From assembly GCA_025060715.1 (NCBI GenBank), contig JANXBG010000017.1:1-35486 (forward strand): a stretch of 35,486 nucleotides of DNA. The letters run 5' to 3'. The notes beneath the pieces were generated by a model, which saw only the letters and a program-made list of their open reading frames with translations, searched no databases and was not told the DNA's origin. Origin of the DNA: Caldifarciminota bacterium (GTDB lineage Bacteria; Hydrothermota; Tepidihabitantia; Tepidihabitantales; DTDR01). The position numbers and the translations under genes were made by a program. Below, one piece after another: positions 25,569-34,288 of this stretch; position 1 is the first letter of the stretch, and every line of letters begins with the position of its first letter.

Positions 25569-27448
25569 AGTATTAAAATTAATAAAATTATAACAATTCC
25601 AATAAATATTACAACTAAATAATCACTCAAAATTCCTGATTGGAATTTTCTTAATAAACTACCAAAAGTTTCAGAAAAATAAACAATTGTTTGATAGATT
25701 ATTTCTAAAATAAAATCAATCACTTTTTTAAATAATAAAGAGATAGTACCCAAAATTGTCTTTAAATAATTATAGAAATCAAAACTACCTTCTTCACCAA
25801 ACTCAAAACCTTTACTTAATAACGGAGCTTCTTTAATCGGTGAATAAAATTGATCACCTGAGAAATGTCTCTCTTCTTCTTTTAACGATTCGCCACCAAT
25901 AAATATTTCTCTCTTTTCAATTTTTTGAATAGCGCCCCACATATAAATCACAAAGCCAATGCCTATCCCTAAAATAATTAAAATAAAAGCTAATGTTGGT
26001 TGCCAAAAACCTATTTCTTCAATTTTAAATGGTAAAGAAGGATAAATTAACCCTTTTAAAGGTAAAGGAATGGCTAATATACCAAATAAAATACAAAGAA
26101 AGGCTAATAAAGATGAAGGGAACCATAATGAAAAATTAACTTCTTTTATTTTCTCATACTCTTTGGGCCTATCACCAAGAAAGATGGAATGGGTTAATTT
26201 CAAAAAAGAAGCAAGAGTAAGAACGCTACCAAACATTGCTGCTAATAAATATAAAAGAAATAAATAATTTCCCTCTTTGTATAAATAAATCACCCCTTGA
26301 TAGATCATTCTTTTTGAGAAAAAACCATTTAATGGAGGAATTCCTGAGATTGCTAACGCAGAGATTAAAAAGGAAGTAAAGGTTATTGGCATATTTACCG
26401 CTAAACCACCAAGTTTTTCAATTCTTGTTTCCTTTGTCCAAAATTCTACTTGGCCGGTAGTTAAAAAAAGAGAAGTTTTATAGAGTGTATTATTAAGCAT
26501 ATGAAAAAGACTCCCAGCAACACCAATTGGAACTCCTGTTCCAATACCTAAAACCATATAGCCCACCTGTGATACTGCATGAAAAGAAAGAAGTTTCATT
26601 GCCTCTTTTTGGATTAATGCCATTAGTACGGCTGCTAAAATTGTTATTGAACCGACTATCATTAGATAGTTTTTTAATGTAAAATTAGTATTTAAATCAA
26701 AAAGATAATAACTTACCTTTAAAAGCAAATATATTCCAAGTAGTTTATCTAAGGAAGCAGGAATGAATGCCATTGTTGAAGCAGGCATCACTTTACTAAT
26801 TTCTGGTATCCAAGAATGGAGAGGGATTGCTCCTGCCTTAGCAAAGCAACCAATTGTGATTAAAATATAAGCCAAAATATTTAAATTATTATTTAAAGAT
26901 ATTTTTAAATTTAAAGGAATATTGCCATAAGAAACAAACAATAAAGCAAAACCAAGGATTAATAGAAAATCGCTTAAACCTAAAATAAAAATACTTTTTA
27001 TAAAAGCATCTTCACTATTATTTTTAGTGGTATATTGGAAAAAGCCAAAGATTAAAGATAATAAAATTCCCCAAAAAATCATCAAGGTAATGATATTATT
27101 TGCCAAAACAATTCCGCAACTAATAGAGCCAATTAAAAGAAGATAATAAAAATATTCTTTTTTCTTTTCATAATATTTTAAATACCGAATAGAATAGATA
27201 AGAATTAAAAGAGTAAAAAGGGAGATAAATAAAAGAACAAAACCGCTCAATTTATCAACACCAAAATTAAATATTCCAAAGGTTTTTCTAATAACCTCTG
27301 TTTTTCTTGATATAAAAAAAATCCTTACTGCATAATGAAAGTTTAAAATCGCCCCTAAGAAATAAAATTCATTTCTTAAAAAACTCACCAAATAACCTAA
27401 AAATCCAAAAATTATTGGTAAAATAATTAAAAGTTCAAAACTGCTCAT
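25565..27448 (-). CDS. NuoL/HyfB-like antiporter subunit with C-terminal lateral helices
   Basis: A 627-aa proton-translocating-type membrane subunit. The core shows KAGAIPLHSWIPEISKVMPA (channel Lys), KEAMKLLSFHAVSQVGYMVL, and FHMLNNTLYKTSLFLTTG with a Lys in a membrane helix. ISGIPPLNGFFSKRMIYQG is the usual HyfB/NuoL-type loop. After a break with a soluble segment (FIGGESLKEEERHFSGDQFY), the C-terminal 100 residues form amphipathic and hydrophobic helices. These could act as the lateral arm or as an MbhI equivalent, since no separate mbhI is seen. Pyrococcus MBH has only one antiporter subunit of this class, so this is extra. It overlaps both neighbours by 4 nt. Confidence 0.88.
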   Translation of the reverse strand: MSSFELLIILPIIFGFLGYLVSFLRNEFYFLGAILNFHYAVRIFFISRKTEVIRKTFGIFNFGVDKLSGFVLLFISLFTLLILIYSIRYLKYYEKKKEYFYYLLLIGSISCGIVLANNIITLMIFWGILLSLIFGFFQYTTKNNSEDAFIKSIFILGLSDFLLILGFALLFVSYGNIPLNLKISLNNNLNILAYILITIGCFAKAGAIPLHSWIPEISKVMPASTMAFIPASLDKLLGIYLLLKVSYYLFDLNTNFTLKNYLMIVGSITILAAVLMALIQKEAMKLLSFHAVSQVGYMVLGIGTGVPIGVAGSLFHMLNNTLYKTSLFLTTGQVEFWTKETRIEKLGGLAVNMPITFTSFLISALAISGIPPLNGFFSKRMIYQGVIYLYKEGNYLFLLYLLAAMFGSVLTLASFLKLTHSIFLGDRPKEYEKIKEVNFSLWFPSSLLAFLCILFGILAIPLPLKGLIYPSLPFKIEEIGFWQPTLAFILIILGIGIGFVIYMWGAIQKIEKREIFIGGESLKEEERHFSGDQFYSPIKEAPLLSKGFEFGEEGSFDFYNYLKTILGTISLLFKKVIDFILEIIYQTIVYFSETFGSLLRKFQSGILSDYLVVIFIGIVIILLILIL

Positions 27449-28563
27449 AAAATTTTTAAAAAATAAATTAAAAATAAAGTTCCCAATATTAATAATAAAA
27501 GTCCAAAAATATAAACAATTGAGGTAGCAATAATATTTTCTCCCTTCTCTTTTTTTAATAGTGGATAAAATTTCAAAGAATAAAGTAAAGTAAAAAGAGA
27601 ACTAATGATTGCTGAAACTCCTAAAAGAATATTTAATTTCAAACTACCAATAATAATCAATAATTTTCCAATAAAACCAAGAAAAGGAGGAATTCCCATT
27701 AAGGATAAAGATAAAAGGGCTAAACCAAAATTTACGCTACCGTCTTCTTTTGCTTCCATTTTGTAAAATAAACCCGGTTTTGCTAAAGCGTGGGATAGAA
27801 TTAAAATAAAGGCCCCAATTATCCCAATATCATTTTTTAAAGCTAAGCCAAATAAGATAAAAGAAAGTTGGCTAATTGTTGAATAAGCTAAAATTCTTTT
27901 TAATTCTTTCTCAAAATAAGCAATTCCTCCAGCAATTATAGAAGTAAAGATTGCTAAAATAATAATGAAATGATAAAAAGAAATTTCCATTTCTAACCAA
28001 TTAGAGATGAATATTTTGTAAAAGAGAATTAAACCCAAATTTTCAGCTATTCCACAAAGAAGGGCAATTATTGGTATTGGTGAAACTTCATAAACAATTG
28101 GTAGCCAATTATAAAATGGAATAATTGCTGATTTAGTAAATATACCACAGGATAATAAAATTCCCGATAAAAATGAGATATGATAAATATTTCTTAAATC
28201 AAAAGCCTCAAAAGTTATATTTTCGATTCCATTTTCTATTAAAAGAAGCGAAATCCCAATTAACATTAATATTGCTCCGGCAAAATTAAAATATAAAAGA
28301 TAATTACCAGCCTTAATATTTTCTCTTTTTATTAAAACCAATCGCCAGGTTGCCAAGGTGGAAATTTCAAAAAAGATATAAATCAACAAAAGATTATTAG
28401 AAATAATGATAGCATAGGAAGAAAGAGCAAGTAAAATTAAAAAGATATAGAATTCAAAATTTCTTATTAATCTATCTTCAAAGGAATAAATTAAAGTTGC
28501 TAAAAAGGGTAATGCGAAAGTGAATAATAAGTATTGATTTATAAAGTTTTTATCAAAAATCAT
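27445..28563 (-). CDS. Short NuoN/MnhD-like antiporter subunit
   Basis: A 372-aa polytopic protein, shorter than NuoM/N or MnhD (about 450-500). It retains the family features: membrane Glu in FFEISTLATWRLV, Lys in GIFTKSAIIPFYNWLP, the loop EKELKRILAYSTISQLSFIL, and Lys in ILSHALAKPGLFYKM. ALLSLSLMGIPPFLGFIGK is the second characteristic loop. Helices appear to be missing at both ends compared with MnhD. It overlaps the large-subunit gene by 4 nt and the 627-aa gene by 4 nt. It could be a second ion channel or a structural spacer. Confidence 0.85.
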   Translation of the reverse strand: MIFDKNFINQYLLFTFALPFLATLIYSFEDRLIRNFEFYIFLILLALSSYAIIISNNLLLIYIFFEISTLATWRLVLIKRENIKAGNYLLYFNFAGAILMLIGISLLLIENGIENITFEAFDLRNIYHISFLSGILLSCGIFTKSAIIPFYNWLPIVYEVSPIPIIALLCGIAENLGLILFYKIFISNWLEMEISFYHFIIILAIFTSIIAGGIAYFEKELKRILAYSTISQLSFILFGLALKNDIGIIGAFILILSHALAKPGLFYKMEAKEDGSVNFGLALLSLSLMGIPPFLGFIGKLLIIIGSLKLNILLGVSAIISSLFTLLYSLKFYPLLKKEKGENIIATSIVYIFGLLLLILGTLFLIYFLKIL

Positions 28564-29738
28564 ATTTTATTATATTTCTCTTTTAATTTTTCTGTCAATT
28601 TCCAAGAGAGTTTTAGAATATCCTCATAATCCATAATTTTTTTGTTATCTAAATAAACCGCAATTCTTTCCGTGCAACAATAACAAGGGTCAACAGCTGC
28701 TAAGGTAAGTGCGGCATCAGCAATTGAGTATCCTACACAAGCATAAGCATTAGAAGCAATATTCATATAACTTGGTGCCCGTATTTTATGTCTGATTGGA
28801 TGGTTCATCCCACTGGTTCTTACATAATGAAACACTTCTCCTCTCGGCGCCTCTGCCCGACCAATTCCTTCACCCGCGGGAATTTCGTCAATCCTTCTTT
28901 CAATCTCTCCCTTAGGCATTTTTTTTAAACATTGTCTAATAATTTTTATTGATTCTAAACATTCTAATAATCTCACTTTTGCTTTTGCTAATACATCTCC
29001 CTCTTCAAAAACAATCACATCCCAATCAATTTTATCATAAGCAGCGTGAGGATCATCCTTTCTCACATCAATTTTTATACCACTTGCTCTTGCGGTAGGA
29101 CCTACTACACCGTAATCAATTGCTACTTCTTTTGGCAAAATTCCTACATCTTTTAACCTGGCTAAAATTACTGGATCATCTAAAATTGCCTTGGTGAACA
29201 TCAAAGTAGCCCTTTCCACCTCTAATAAAATATTCTCAATAATCGGAATTTGTTCATCTTTTATATCCCATCTTACACCACCAATTTTATTCATTGCGTA
29301 ATGGTTTCTATTGCCGGTAATCATTTCAAAAATATCTAATATTGGCTCCCGATATTTCCATGCCCACATCCAAACAGTATTATAACCGATAAAATGGCCA
29401 GCAAGTCCAAGCCAAAGAAAATGGGAATGGAGTCTTTCTAATTCATGGTTTATTGTCCTTATATATAATGCCCTTTCAGGAACTTCAATCTTTGCCGCAT
29501 CTTCTACTGCTTGCACAAAGGCTAAAGGATGAGAGTTAGAACAAATTCCACATATCCTTTCCACTAAGTAAGGAATCTGTTCATAAGTCATCTTTGGTGA
29601 TAAAAATTCGTGCCCCCGGTGATTATAGCCAATATTAATTTCTAATTCTACTACTTTTTCTCCTTCCACAATCAACTTAAAAAATTCGGGTTCTTCCTGT
29701 AATGGATGATAAGGACCGATAGGAATTACTCTTCTCAT
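28560..29738 (-). CDS. mbhL: Group 4 membrane-bound [NiFe] hydrogenase large subunit
   Basis: Catalytic subunit of the membrane complex. The 392-aa protein has the complex-I-related fold (NuoD/MbhL). The N-terminal motif RICGICSNSH (C63, C66) and the C-terminal motif D350-PCYCC (C352, C355) supply all four NiFe ligands. This sets it apart from NuoD and from MbxL/MbsL, where nickel ligands are lost. The tail after C355 is 37 residues long and ends in KEKYNKI, so a cleaved C-terminal extension is not evident. GHEFLSPKMTYEQIPYLVE precedes the first motif. It overlaps the NuoC-like gene and the next antiporter gene by 4 nt each. Confidence 0.96.
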   Translation of the reverse strand: MRRVIPIGPYHPLQEEPEFFKLIVEGEKVVELEINIGYNHRGHEFLSPKMTYEQIPYLVERICGICSNSHPLAFVQAVEDAAKIEVPERALYIRTINHELERLHSHFLWLGLAGHFIGYNTVWMWAWKYREPILDIFEMITGNRNHYAMNKIGGVRWDIKDEQIPIIENILLEVERATLMFTKAILDDPVILARLKDVGILPKEVAIDYGVVGPTARASGIKIDVRKDDPHAAYDKIDWDVIVFEEGDVLAKAKVRLLECLESIKIIRQCLKKMPKGEIERRIDEIPAGEGIGRAEAPRGEVFHYVRTSGMNHPIRHKIRAPSYMNIASNAYACVGYSIADAALTLAAVDPCYCCTERIAVYLDNKKIMDYEDILKLSWKLTEKLKEKYNKI

Positions 29739-30166
29739 ATCATTTCAAAATCTCTTCTTAAAGGATATTTATCCCTTTGCCAATCTTCGCTTGTTAATAA
29801 TGGTTTTAGATTCTTATGGCCAATAAATTCAACACCTAGTAATTCCCAAATTTCTCTTTCAATCCATTCGCTTGCCTTAGTAATATCCGAAATGGTATCA
29901 ACTTTTGCATTATCTCTTTCGGTAAAAATTCTTATTGTATAATAAGTTCCGGTTTTGTCATCAGAAAAATGGTAAAGAATTTCTATTCCTTCTCTCGTAT
30001 CAATTCCCGTCATAATTGATAATCTCAATCCTTTTTCTTTATGTAAAAAATAGGCAATCTCTCTAATCTTTTCTTTACTAATTTTTAAATATAATCTTCT
30101 TTTATTATGCTCATAGACCTCTATTTCAGGAAATCTATTTTTTATCTCTGCTAATAATTCATTCAT
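29735..30166 (-). CDS. mbhK: NuoC-like subunit of the membrane hydrogenase (MbhK type)
   Basis: A 143-aa protein of the complex I 30-kDa/NuoC family, which helps assemble the large and small subunits. The family signature is EWIEREIWELLGVEFIGHKN at about 101-120, preceded by FTERDNAKVDTISDITKAS. The ending KYPLRRDFEMI is also typical. Overlaps of 4 nt with the small- and large-subunit genes indicate coupled translation. It is the usual neighbour pair of the group 4 core. Confidence 0.92.
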   Translation of the reverse strand: MNELLAEIKNRFPEIEVYEHNKRRLYLKISKEKIREIAYFLHKEKGLRLSIMTGIDTREGIEILYHFSDDKTGTYYTIRIFTERDNAKVDTISDITKASEWIEREIWELLGVEFIGHKNLKPLLTSEDWQRDKYPLRRDFEMI

Positions 30167-30576
30167 AATTTATTTAATGCCTTCACTATACCCGCAATTA
30201 TTGCTTCGGGTCTTGGTGGACAACCTGGGATATAAACATCTACTGGCAAATATTTATCATAAGGTCCAACCACATTATAAGAATCTTTAAACATATGGCA
30301 ATCACAAGCACAAGTTCCAATAGCAATCACTAAACAAGGTTTTGGAGTTTGATTATAAACCTCTAAAACCCTGGGCAAAGTTTTTCTGTTAATTACTCCG
30401 GTAACTAATAAGGCATCAGCATGTCTTGGTGAACCAACCAAAAGAATGCCAAACCTTTCAACATCAAATCTTGGTGTTAAAGCAGCCAAGATTTCAATAT
30501 CGCAGTTATTACACGAAGCAGCCGAAACATGAAAAACCCAGGGAGATTTTTTAAGTGCCTTTAATTTAATGCTCAT
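30163..30576 (-). CDS. mbhJ: Membrane hydrogenase small subunit (MbhJ/NuoB type)
   Basis: Holds the proximal [4Fe-4S] cluster that receives electrons from the NiFe site. In this 137-aa protein the cluster ligands are C22 and C25 (SCNNCD), C89 in IGTCACD and C119 in GCPPRPE. Residues around AASCNNCDIEILAALTPRFD fit group 4 small subunits. All four ligands are Cys, unlike the HydD subunit of the neighbouring soluble hydrogenase. It overlaps mbhM and mbhK by 4 nt each. Confidence 0.95.
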   Translation of the reverse strand: MSIKLKALKKSPWVFHVSAASCNNCDIEILAALTPRFDVERFGILLVGSPRHADALLVTGVINRKTLPRVLEVYNQTPKPCLVIAIGTCACDCHMFKDSYNVVGPYDKYLPVDVYIPGCPPRPEAIIAGIVKALNKL

Positions 30577-31487
30577 AAACCACTTAATGTTAAAATAATC
30601 CCCAAAATTGAAAAGGGTCCTAAAATAAACCAGAAAAATCTTAATGCCTGGTCAATCCTTAACCGGGGATTAGTGTTTTTTATTAAAACAATTAATAAAA
30701 AAATAATTAAGAATTTAACAATAAAGGTAATAATATTCTTTGCCGGCCATAAGAGAGAGATTAAAAAGGCTGGTAACGATAAAAGTAACATTGCTTTGGA
30801 TAATTTAAAAAGTGCCAAAGGCGCACCCGAATATTCTAAAATTATTCCTCCCATAATTTCTTGTTCAGCCTCAGCAATGTCAAAAGGAATATAGCCCAAC
30901 TTCGCTTGAAATACAAAGAGTAAGGTGATAAAACTAATTATACCTGATAACGAATAGAGAAAAGGGAAGTTATTCTGGGCCATTATTATTTCACCGATTT
31001 TAATCTTATCGCCGGCTTTTATTATTGGAATAAGTAAAGCAAAAAGCAAAGGAACTTCATAACTAATTAATAATGTTATTTCTCTCTGAGCGCCACAGGC
31101 ACTTAAAGGATTTCGGGAAGCAGAGGCACCTAAAACAAAACCTACCGGCACTAAAGTAAGAAAATATAAAATCACAATAATATCACCAACAAAAGATTTT
31201 TCAGGATAAAGAAGATAATAAATCATTGTGCCACTAATTAAAGCACTGAAAAAAGATAAAACCGGAGCAAATAAAAATAGGATTTTACTACTATTTACTG
31301 GAATAATTATTTCTTTTGATAATAGTTTAACAAAGTCTAAATAAGGTTGATACCAAGGAGGGCCCATTCGCCACTGAATTCTTGCCGATAACTTTCTATC
31401 CAAAAAAGTTAAAAACATTCCTAAAATTGCTAAAAAAAGAAAGCCAGGAAAAACGAAAAAGTTAAATAATAAATTTAAAACATTCAT
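30573..31487 (-). CDS. mbhM: NuoH/MbhM-like membrane anchor subunit
   Basis: A membrane subunit that connects the redox arm to the antiporter modules. I choose the ATG at 31487 (MNVLNLLFNFF, 304 aa). It overlaps the stop of the ferredoxin gene as ATGA and is preceded by AAGGG, whereas the next in-frame upstream option, at 31499, is a TTG. Eight helices are expected. The signature FLTFLDRKLSARIQWRMGPP is in the first quarter, and GYIPFDIAEAEQEIMGGIIL carries the acidic loop (IAEAEQEI) that lines the E-channel in complex I. It is a standard member of the group 4 core. Confidence 0.93.
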   Translation of the reverse strand: MNVLNLLFNFFVFPGFLFLAILGMFLTFLDRKLSARIQWRMGPPWYQPYLDFVKLLSKEIIIPVNSSKILFLFAPVLSFFSALISGTMIYYLLYPEKSFVGDIIVILYFLTLVPVGFVLGASASRNPLSACGAQREITLLISYEVPLLFALLIPIIKAGDKIKIGEIIMAQNNFPFLYSLSGIISFITLLFVFQAKLGYIPFDIAEAEQEIMGGIILEYSGAPLALFKLSKAMLLLSLPAFLISLLWPAKNIITFIVKFLIIFLLIVLIKNTNPRLRIDQALRFFWFILGPFSILGIILTLSGL

Positions 31488-31957
31488 ACCCTTCGCCAAT
31501 AAGGTGAACGAGAAATATATCTTACCCCTACTTTCTCTTTTTTAATCTCTTTCTCTTTAATAAATTGTAAGGCACCAGTGGCACAAGAATTGGCACACCT
31601 TGGGCCTTGTTCATTTTGATAACAGAGATTACATTTTTGGGTTACATAGAAAGATAGTCTATTTTCAATCACACCAAAGGGGCAAGCTAAGGCGCAACAC
31701 TTGCAACCAACACAATGAAAACTTGCCTGATAAACAACATTTCTATTTTCATCTCTTTTTATCACATCAAAGGGGCACGCTGCTGCACATAAAGGCTCTT
31801 CACAGTGTTTACAGACATGAGATAAAATTACCGTTGGTTTTATTTCATTAATAGTAATTCTTTGTTCGTTTTCAAAATAACTTCGGCAGGCAGACTCACA
31901 AGAACGACAACCAATACACAAATCTAAATCTAAAACTAAATATCTCCTTTCTTCCAT
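31484..31957 (-). CDS. Four-cluster ferredoxin subunit (HycB/CooF-like)
   Basis: A 157-aa electron carrier with 16 ligand cysteines in four groups: C14, 17, 20, 24; C49, 52, 57, 61; C82, 85, 88, 92; and C109, 112, 121, 125. This matches the HycB/CooF/DMSO-reductase B family with four [4Fe-4S] clusters. It is soluble and has no signal peptide, so it should act in the cytoplasm. It is encoded between the molybdopterin-like subunit and mbhM, with a 22-nt overlap at its start. It is the likely wire between the NAD(P)H-side module and the membrane hydrogenase. Confidence 0.92.
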   Translation of the reverse strand: MEERRYLVLDLDLCIGCRSCESACRSYFENEQRITINEIKPTVILSHVCKHCEEPLCAAACPFDVIKRDENRNVVYQASFHCVGCKCCALACPFGVIENRLSFYVTQKCNLCYQNEQGPRCANSCATGALQFIKEKEIKKEKVGVRYISRSPYWRRV

Positions 31958-33471
31958 TCTATTATTAAAGGTTTAATTATAATAAACTTTTCTCTCTTGT
32001 CAACAAAAATGGGAAAATATTTTCTATTCTCTAAATTTTCTAATTCTAAAATTCCAATATTTTCCGGAAGTTCTTTTTTTATCTTTTTTGGTAAAGAAAT
32101 TGCTATCTCTTTTTCGTTATTTAAATACAAATAACTATCCTTTTCAAAAATATTTAAAAAATAGAAAGGCTCTTTCTTACCGATAATAACTAAGTTGTTT
32201 TCTAACTTTTCTTTTAAATTTTCTTTATAAAAAGATAGATACTCATTAAATCTTTCCAAAACATCTTTCTCTTTATAAATTTTCTCTTTTGGATAGTTAA
32301 ATTGAGAGATATATAAATTTATATTAAAATTTATTTCTTCTAAAATTTCAGAAAGGGTCTTACTTCCTGAATAAGGTGAAATCAAATTTTTATCTTCTAT
32401 GGGTAAACTTTGTGGCAAAAGATAGGTATTATTTAAATCATCAATAGGCATTTGATAAAAGTTTGTTAAATAAACCTTCTCACAATTCTTTAATTTTTCA
32501 TAAATGGGAGGATATAAAAAAGGAAAACTATTACCAAAATTTATTAATAATTTTATCTTTCTTTCTTCAATCTTTTCTAAAAGCTCTCCAAACTTAATAT
32601 CAAAAGGAATATAAGATGAATTTTTTAATCCCAAGAAATATAGATTAGTTTTTTTATTACAAAGGATTTGGGCTAATAGGGAATATAAAATGGGCTCAAA
32701 ACTTTTGCCGCTCTCTAAGGACATTATTAAAATACCCCTTTTTGCATTTAAAATCTTTTCCGAATATAATTCAATTAGCACCGGATTTATTTCACAAAGT
32801 TTTTCTACCTCTTCAATTTTAATTCCTTTTGATTTTATTATTTGGGCTTTTTCGGAAATTAAGAATAAAAGAAAAGGCTCAGTGCCAATTTTGGGAGTTA
32901 AAAACTGGTTGGTAAAACCAGAGGCACGATTTTTAAATATATCTATACCATAAAGCAAAACATTTTTATCCTCATATTTTCTTTTCAAAATTCTCCTTGC
33001 CACAATAGGAAAACTACCAAAAACATCACCAATTAGTAAAATAAAATCGGCTTTATCAATATCTTCTAAATCACCTTCTTTTACTCCATTAACCTTAAAA
33101 AAGAAAAACTGGTCAGGTTCTAAATAACCCGAAAAAATATTCTCTATCCCCAAAGATTTAAAGAAATTATATATTTTTCTCTTTTCTTCTTCTTTTAAAG
33201 AAGTATCTAAACCCACTGCTATCTCTTCTTTTTTATAGGTTTTTAAATCTTTTATAAGTTCTTCAAAAACTTTTTTCCAACCTATTTTTTCTTTTTTTCC
33301 GTTATTTATAAAAATCGGCTCGGCTAATCTTTTTGGACTATCCAGTAAAATAGGAATAGCATTACCTCGGGCACAAAGAGGTTCTTCGTATTCAATAGCA
33401 AACTTAAATTTTTCTTTTTTTATTATTAAAGAACAATTGAGAAAACAAAAAGGGCAATTTATCTTTACCAT
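31936..33471 (-). CDS. Molybdopterin-oxidoreductase-like subunit lacking the metal-ligand residue (NuoG-like)
   Basis: I take the ATG at 33471 (MVKINCPFC, 511 aa), 1 nt after the preceding stop. The longer reading would need a TTG at 33492 and a 20-bp overlap. An N-terminal [4Fe-4S] site is formed by C6, C9, C13 and C33. The chain then resembles the molybdopterin fold of FwdB, formate dehydrogenase and NuoG (for example KADFILLIGDVFGSFPIVARR). At the place where formate dehydrogenases have a Cys or Sec ligand, the sequence reads GYLEPDQFFFF, with neither. The chain is also shorter than catalytic formate dehydrogenases. Metal catalysis is therefore unlikely, and a structural or electron-relay role like NuoG is inferred. 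Confidence 0.8.
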   Translation of the reverse strand: MVKINCPFCFLNCSLIIKKEKFKFAIEYEEPLCARGNAIPILLDSPKRLAEPIFINNGKKEKIGWKKVFEELIKDLKTYKKEEIAVGLDTSLKEEEKRKIYNFFKSLGIENIFSGYLEPDQFFFFKVNGVKEGDLEDIDKADFILLIGDVFGSFPIVARRILKRKYEDKNVLLYGIDIFKNRASGFTNQFLTPKIGTEPFLLFLISEKAQIIKSKGIKIEEVEKLCEINPVLIELYSEKILNAKRGILIMSLESGKSFEPILYSLLAQILCNKKTNLYFLGLKNSSYIPFDIKFGELLEKIEERKIKLLINFGNSFPFLYPPIYEKLKNCEKVYLTNFYQMPIDDLNNTYLLPQSLPIEDKNLISPYSGSKTLSEILEEINFNINLYISQFNYPKEKIYKEKDVLERFNEYLSFYKENLKEKLENNLVIIGKKEPFYFLNIFEKDSYLYLNNEKEIAISLPKKIKKELPENIGILELENLENRKYFPIFVDKREKFIIIKPLIIEWKKGDI

Positions 33472-33472
33472 A

Positions 33473-34288
33473 TTAAATAAAGGGGTCTTCAATATTTTTT
33501 ATCTCCTGCCAAGTTAATACCGGTCCATCTTTACAGACAAAATATCTGCCCATCCGACAATGGCCACACATTCCCACTGCACAAGACATATTCTTTTCCA
33601 TTGATAAGTAAATATTCTCTTCTTTAAAATTCTTTTCTAATAATTTTAATAAGGTGAATTTCATCATTAAAGGTGGACCACAAACAACCGCACAAGCAGT
33701 TTCCACATCACAAGGTATTTCATCAAGCAAAATGGTAACAACCCCTACTTTGCCCTTCCAAGTCTCATCACCAACATCAACAGTTAATTCAACATCAACA
33801 TTTTCAATTTTTTGCCATTCAAAGAGAGAACTTTTATATACTAAATCTTTTGGTGTTCTTGCTCCATATCTTATATAAATCTTTTTATATTTATTAAGAT
33901 TATGTAATAATGCCAAAAAGAGGCTTCGCAAAGGTGCCATACCAACACCACCACCAACAATAAAAACCTCTCTTCCTTCAAATTTATCCAAAGGATAGGG
34001 TTTGCCAAAGGGACCTCTTAAACCAACATAATCACCTTTCTTTAAAGAAAATAAACCACTTGTTACCCTACCAACTTTCATAATGGTAAATTCAATTTTC
34101 TCTTTATCATAAGGTGAAGAAGAAGGGGTAAAAAATCCTTCACCAATACCAAAACAGGTTAAAGCAGCAAATTGCCCTGCCAAAAAATTAAACTCCTCTT
34201 CGGGTTTTAAAAGAAAGGTTTTAATTGTTGGTGTCTCATCAATAATATCTAAAATTTTTGCCTTAATCGGCTTAAATAATTTACTCAT
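33473..34288 (-). CDS. HydG-like FAD/NAD(P)-binding flavoprotein
   Basis: A 271-aa paralogue of the sulfhydrogenase gamma subunit, the proposed NAD(P)H entry point of the membrane complex. The FAD-binding domain shows LAGQFAALTCFG near 36 and FFTPSSSP (52-59). The nucleotide-binding domain shows IVGGGVGMAPLRSLF (110-124) and CGPPLMMKF. A [2Fe-2S] site is formed by C236, C241, C244 and C252 (CAVGMCGHC). It overlaps the HydB-like gene by 4 nt. It is related to, but clearly diverged from, the HydG at 18144-18980. Confidence 0.92.
   Translation of the reverse strand: MSKLFKPIKAKILDIIDETPTIKTFLLKPEEEFNFLAGQFAALTCFGIGEGFFTPSSSPYDKEKIEFTIMKVGRVTSGLFSLKKGDYVGLRGPFGKPYPLDKFEGREVFIVGGGVGMAPLRSLFLALLHNLNKYKKIYIRYGARTPKDLVYKSSLFEWQKIENVDVELTVDVGDETWKGKVGVVTILLDEIPCDVETACAVVCGPPLMMKFTLLKLLEKNFKEENIYLSMEKNMSCAVGMCGHCRMGRYFVCKDGPVLTWQEIKNIEDPFI

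Noticed and set aside
31488-31499. TTG start for the NuoH-like subunit
   Set aside because: An ATG overlapping the previous stop (ATGA at 31487) is preceded by AAGGG and gives a normal family N-terminus.
31936-33492. Formate dehydrogenase alpha subunit
   Set aside because: The expected Cys or Sec ligand is absent and the chain is short. No in-frame TGA that could encode selenocysteine exists in the gene.
33472-33492. TTG start for the molybdopterin-like subunit
   Set aside because: The ATG at 33471 lies 1 nt after the previous stop and begins directly before the conserved cluster motif. The TTG would only add seven residues inside the previous gene.
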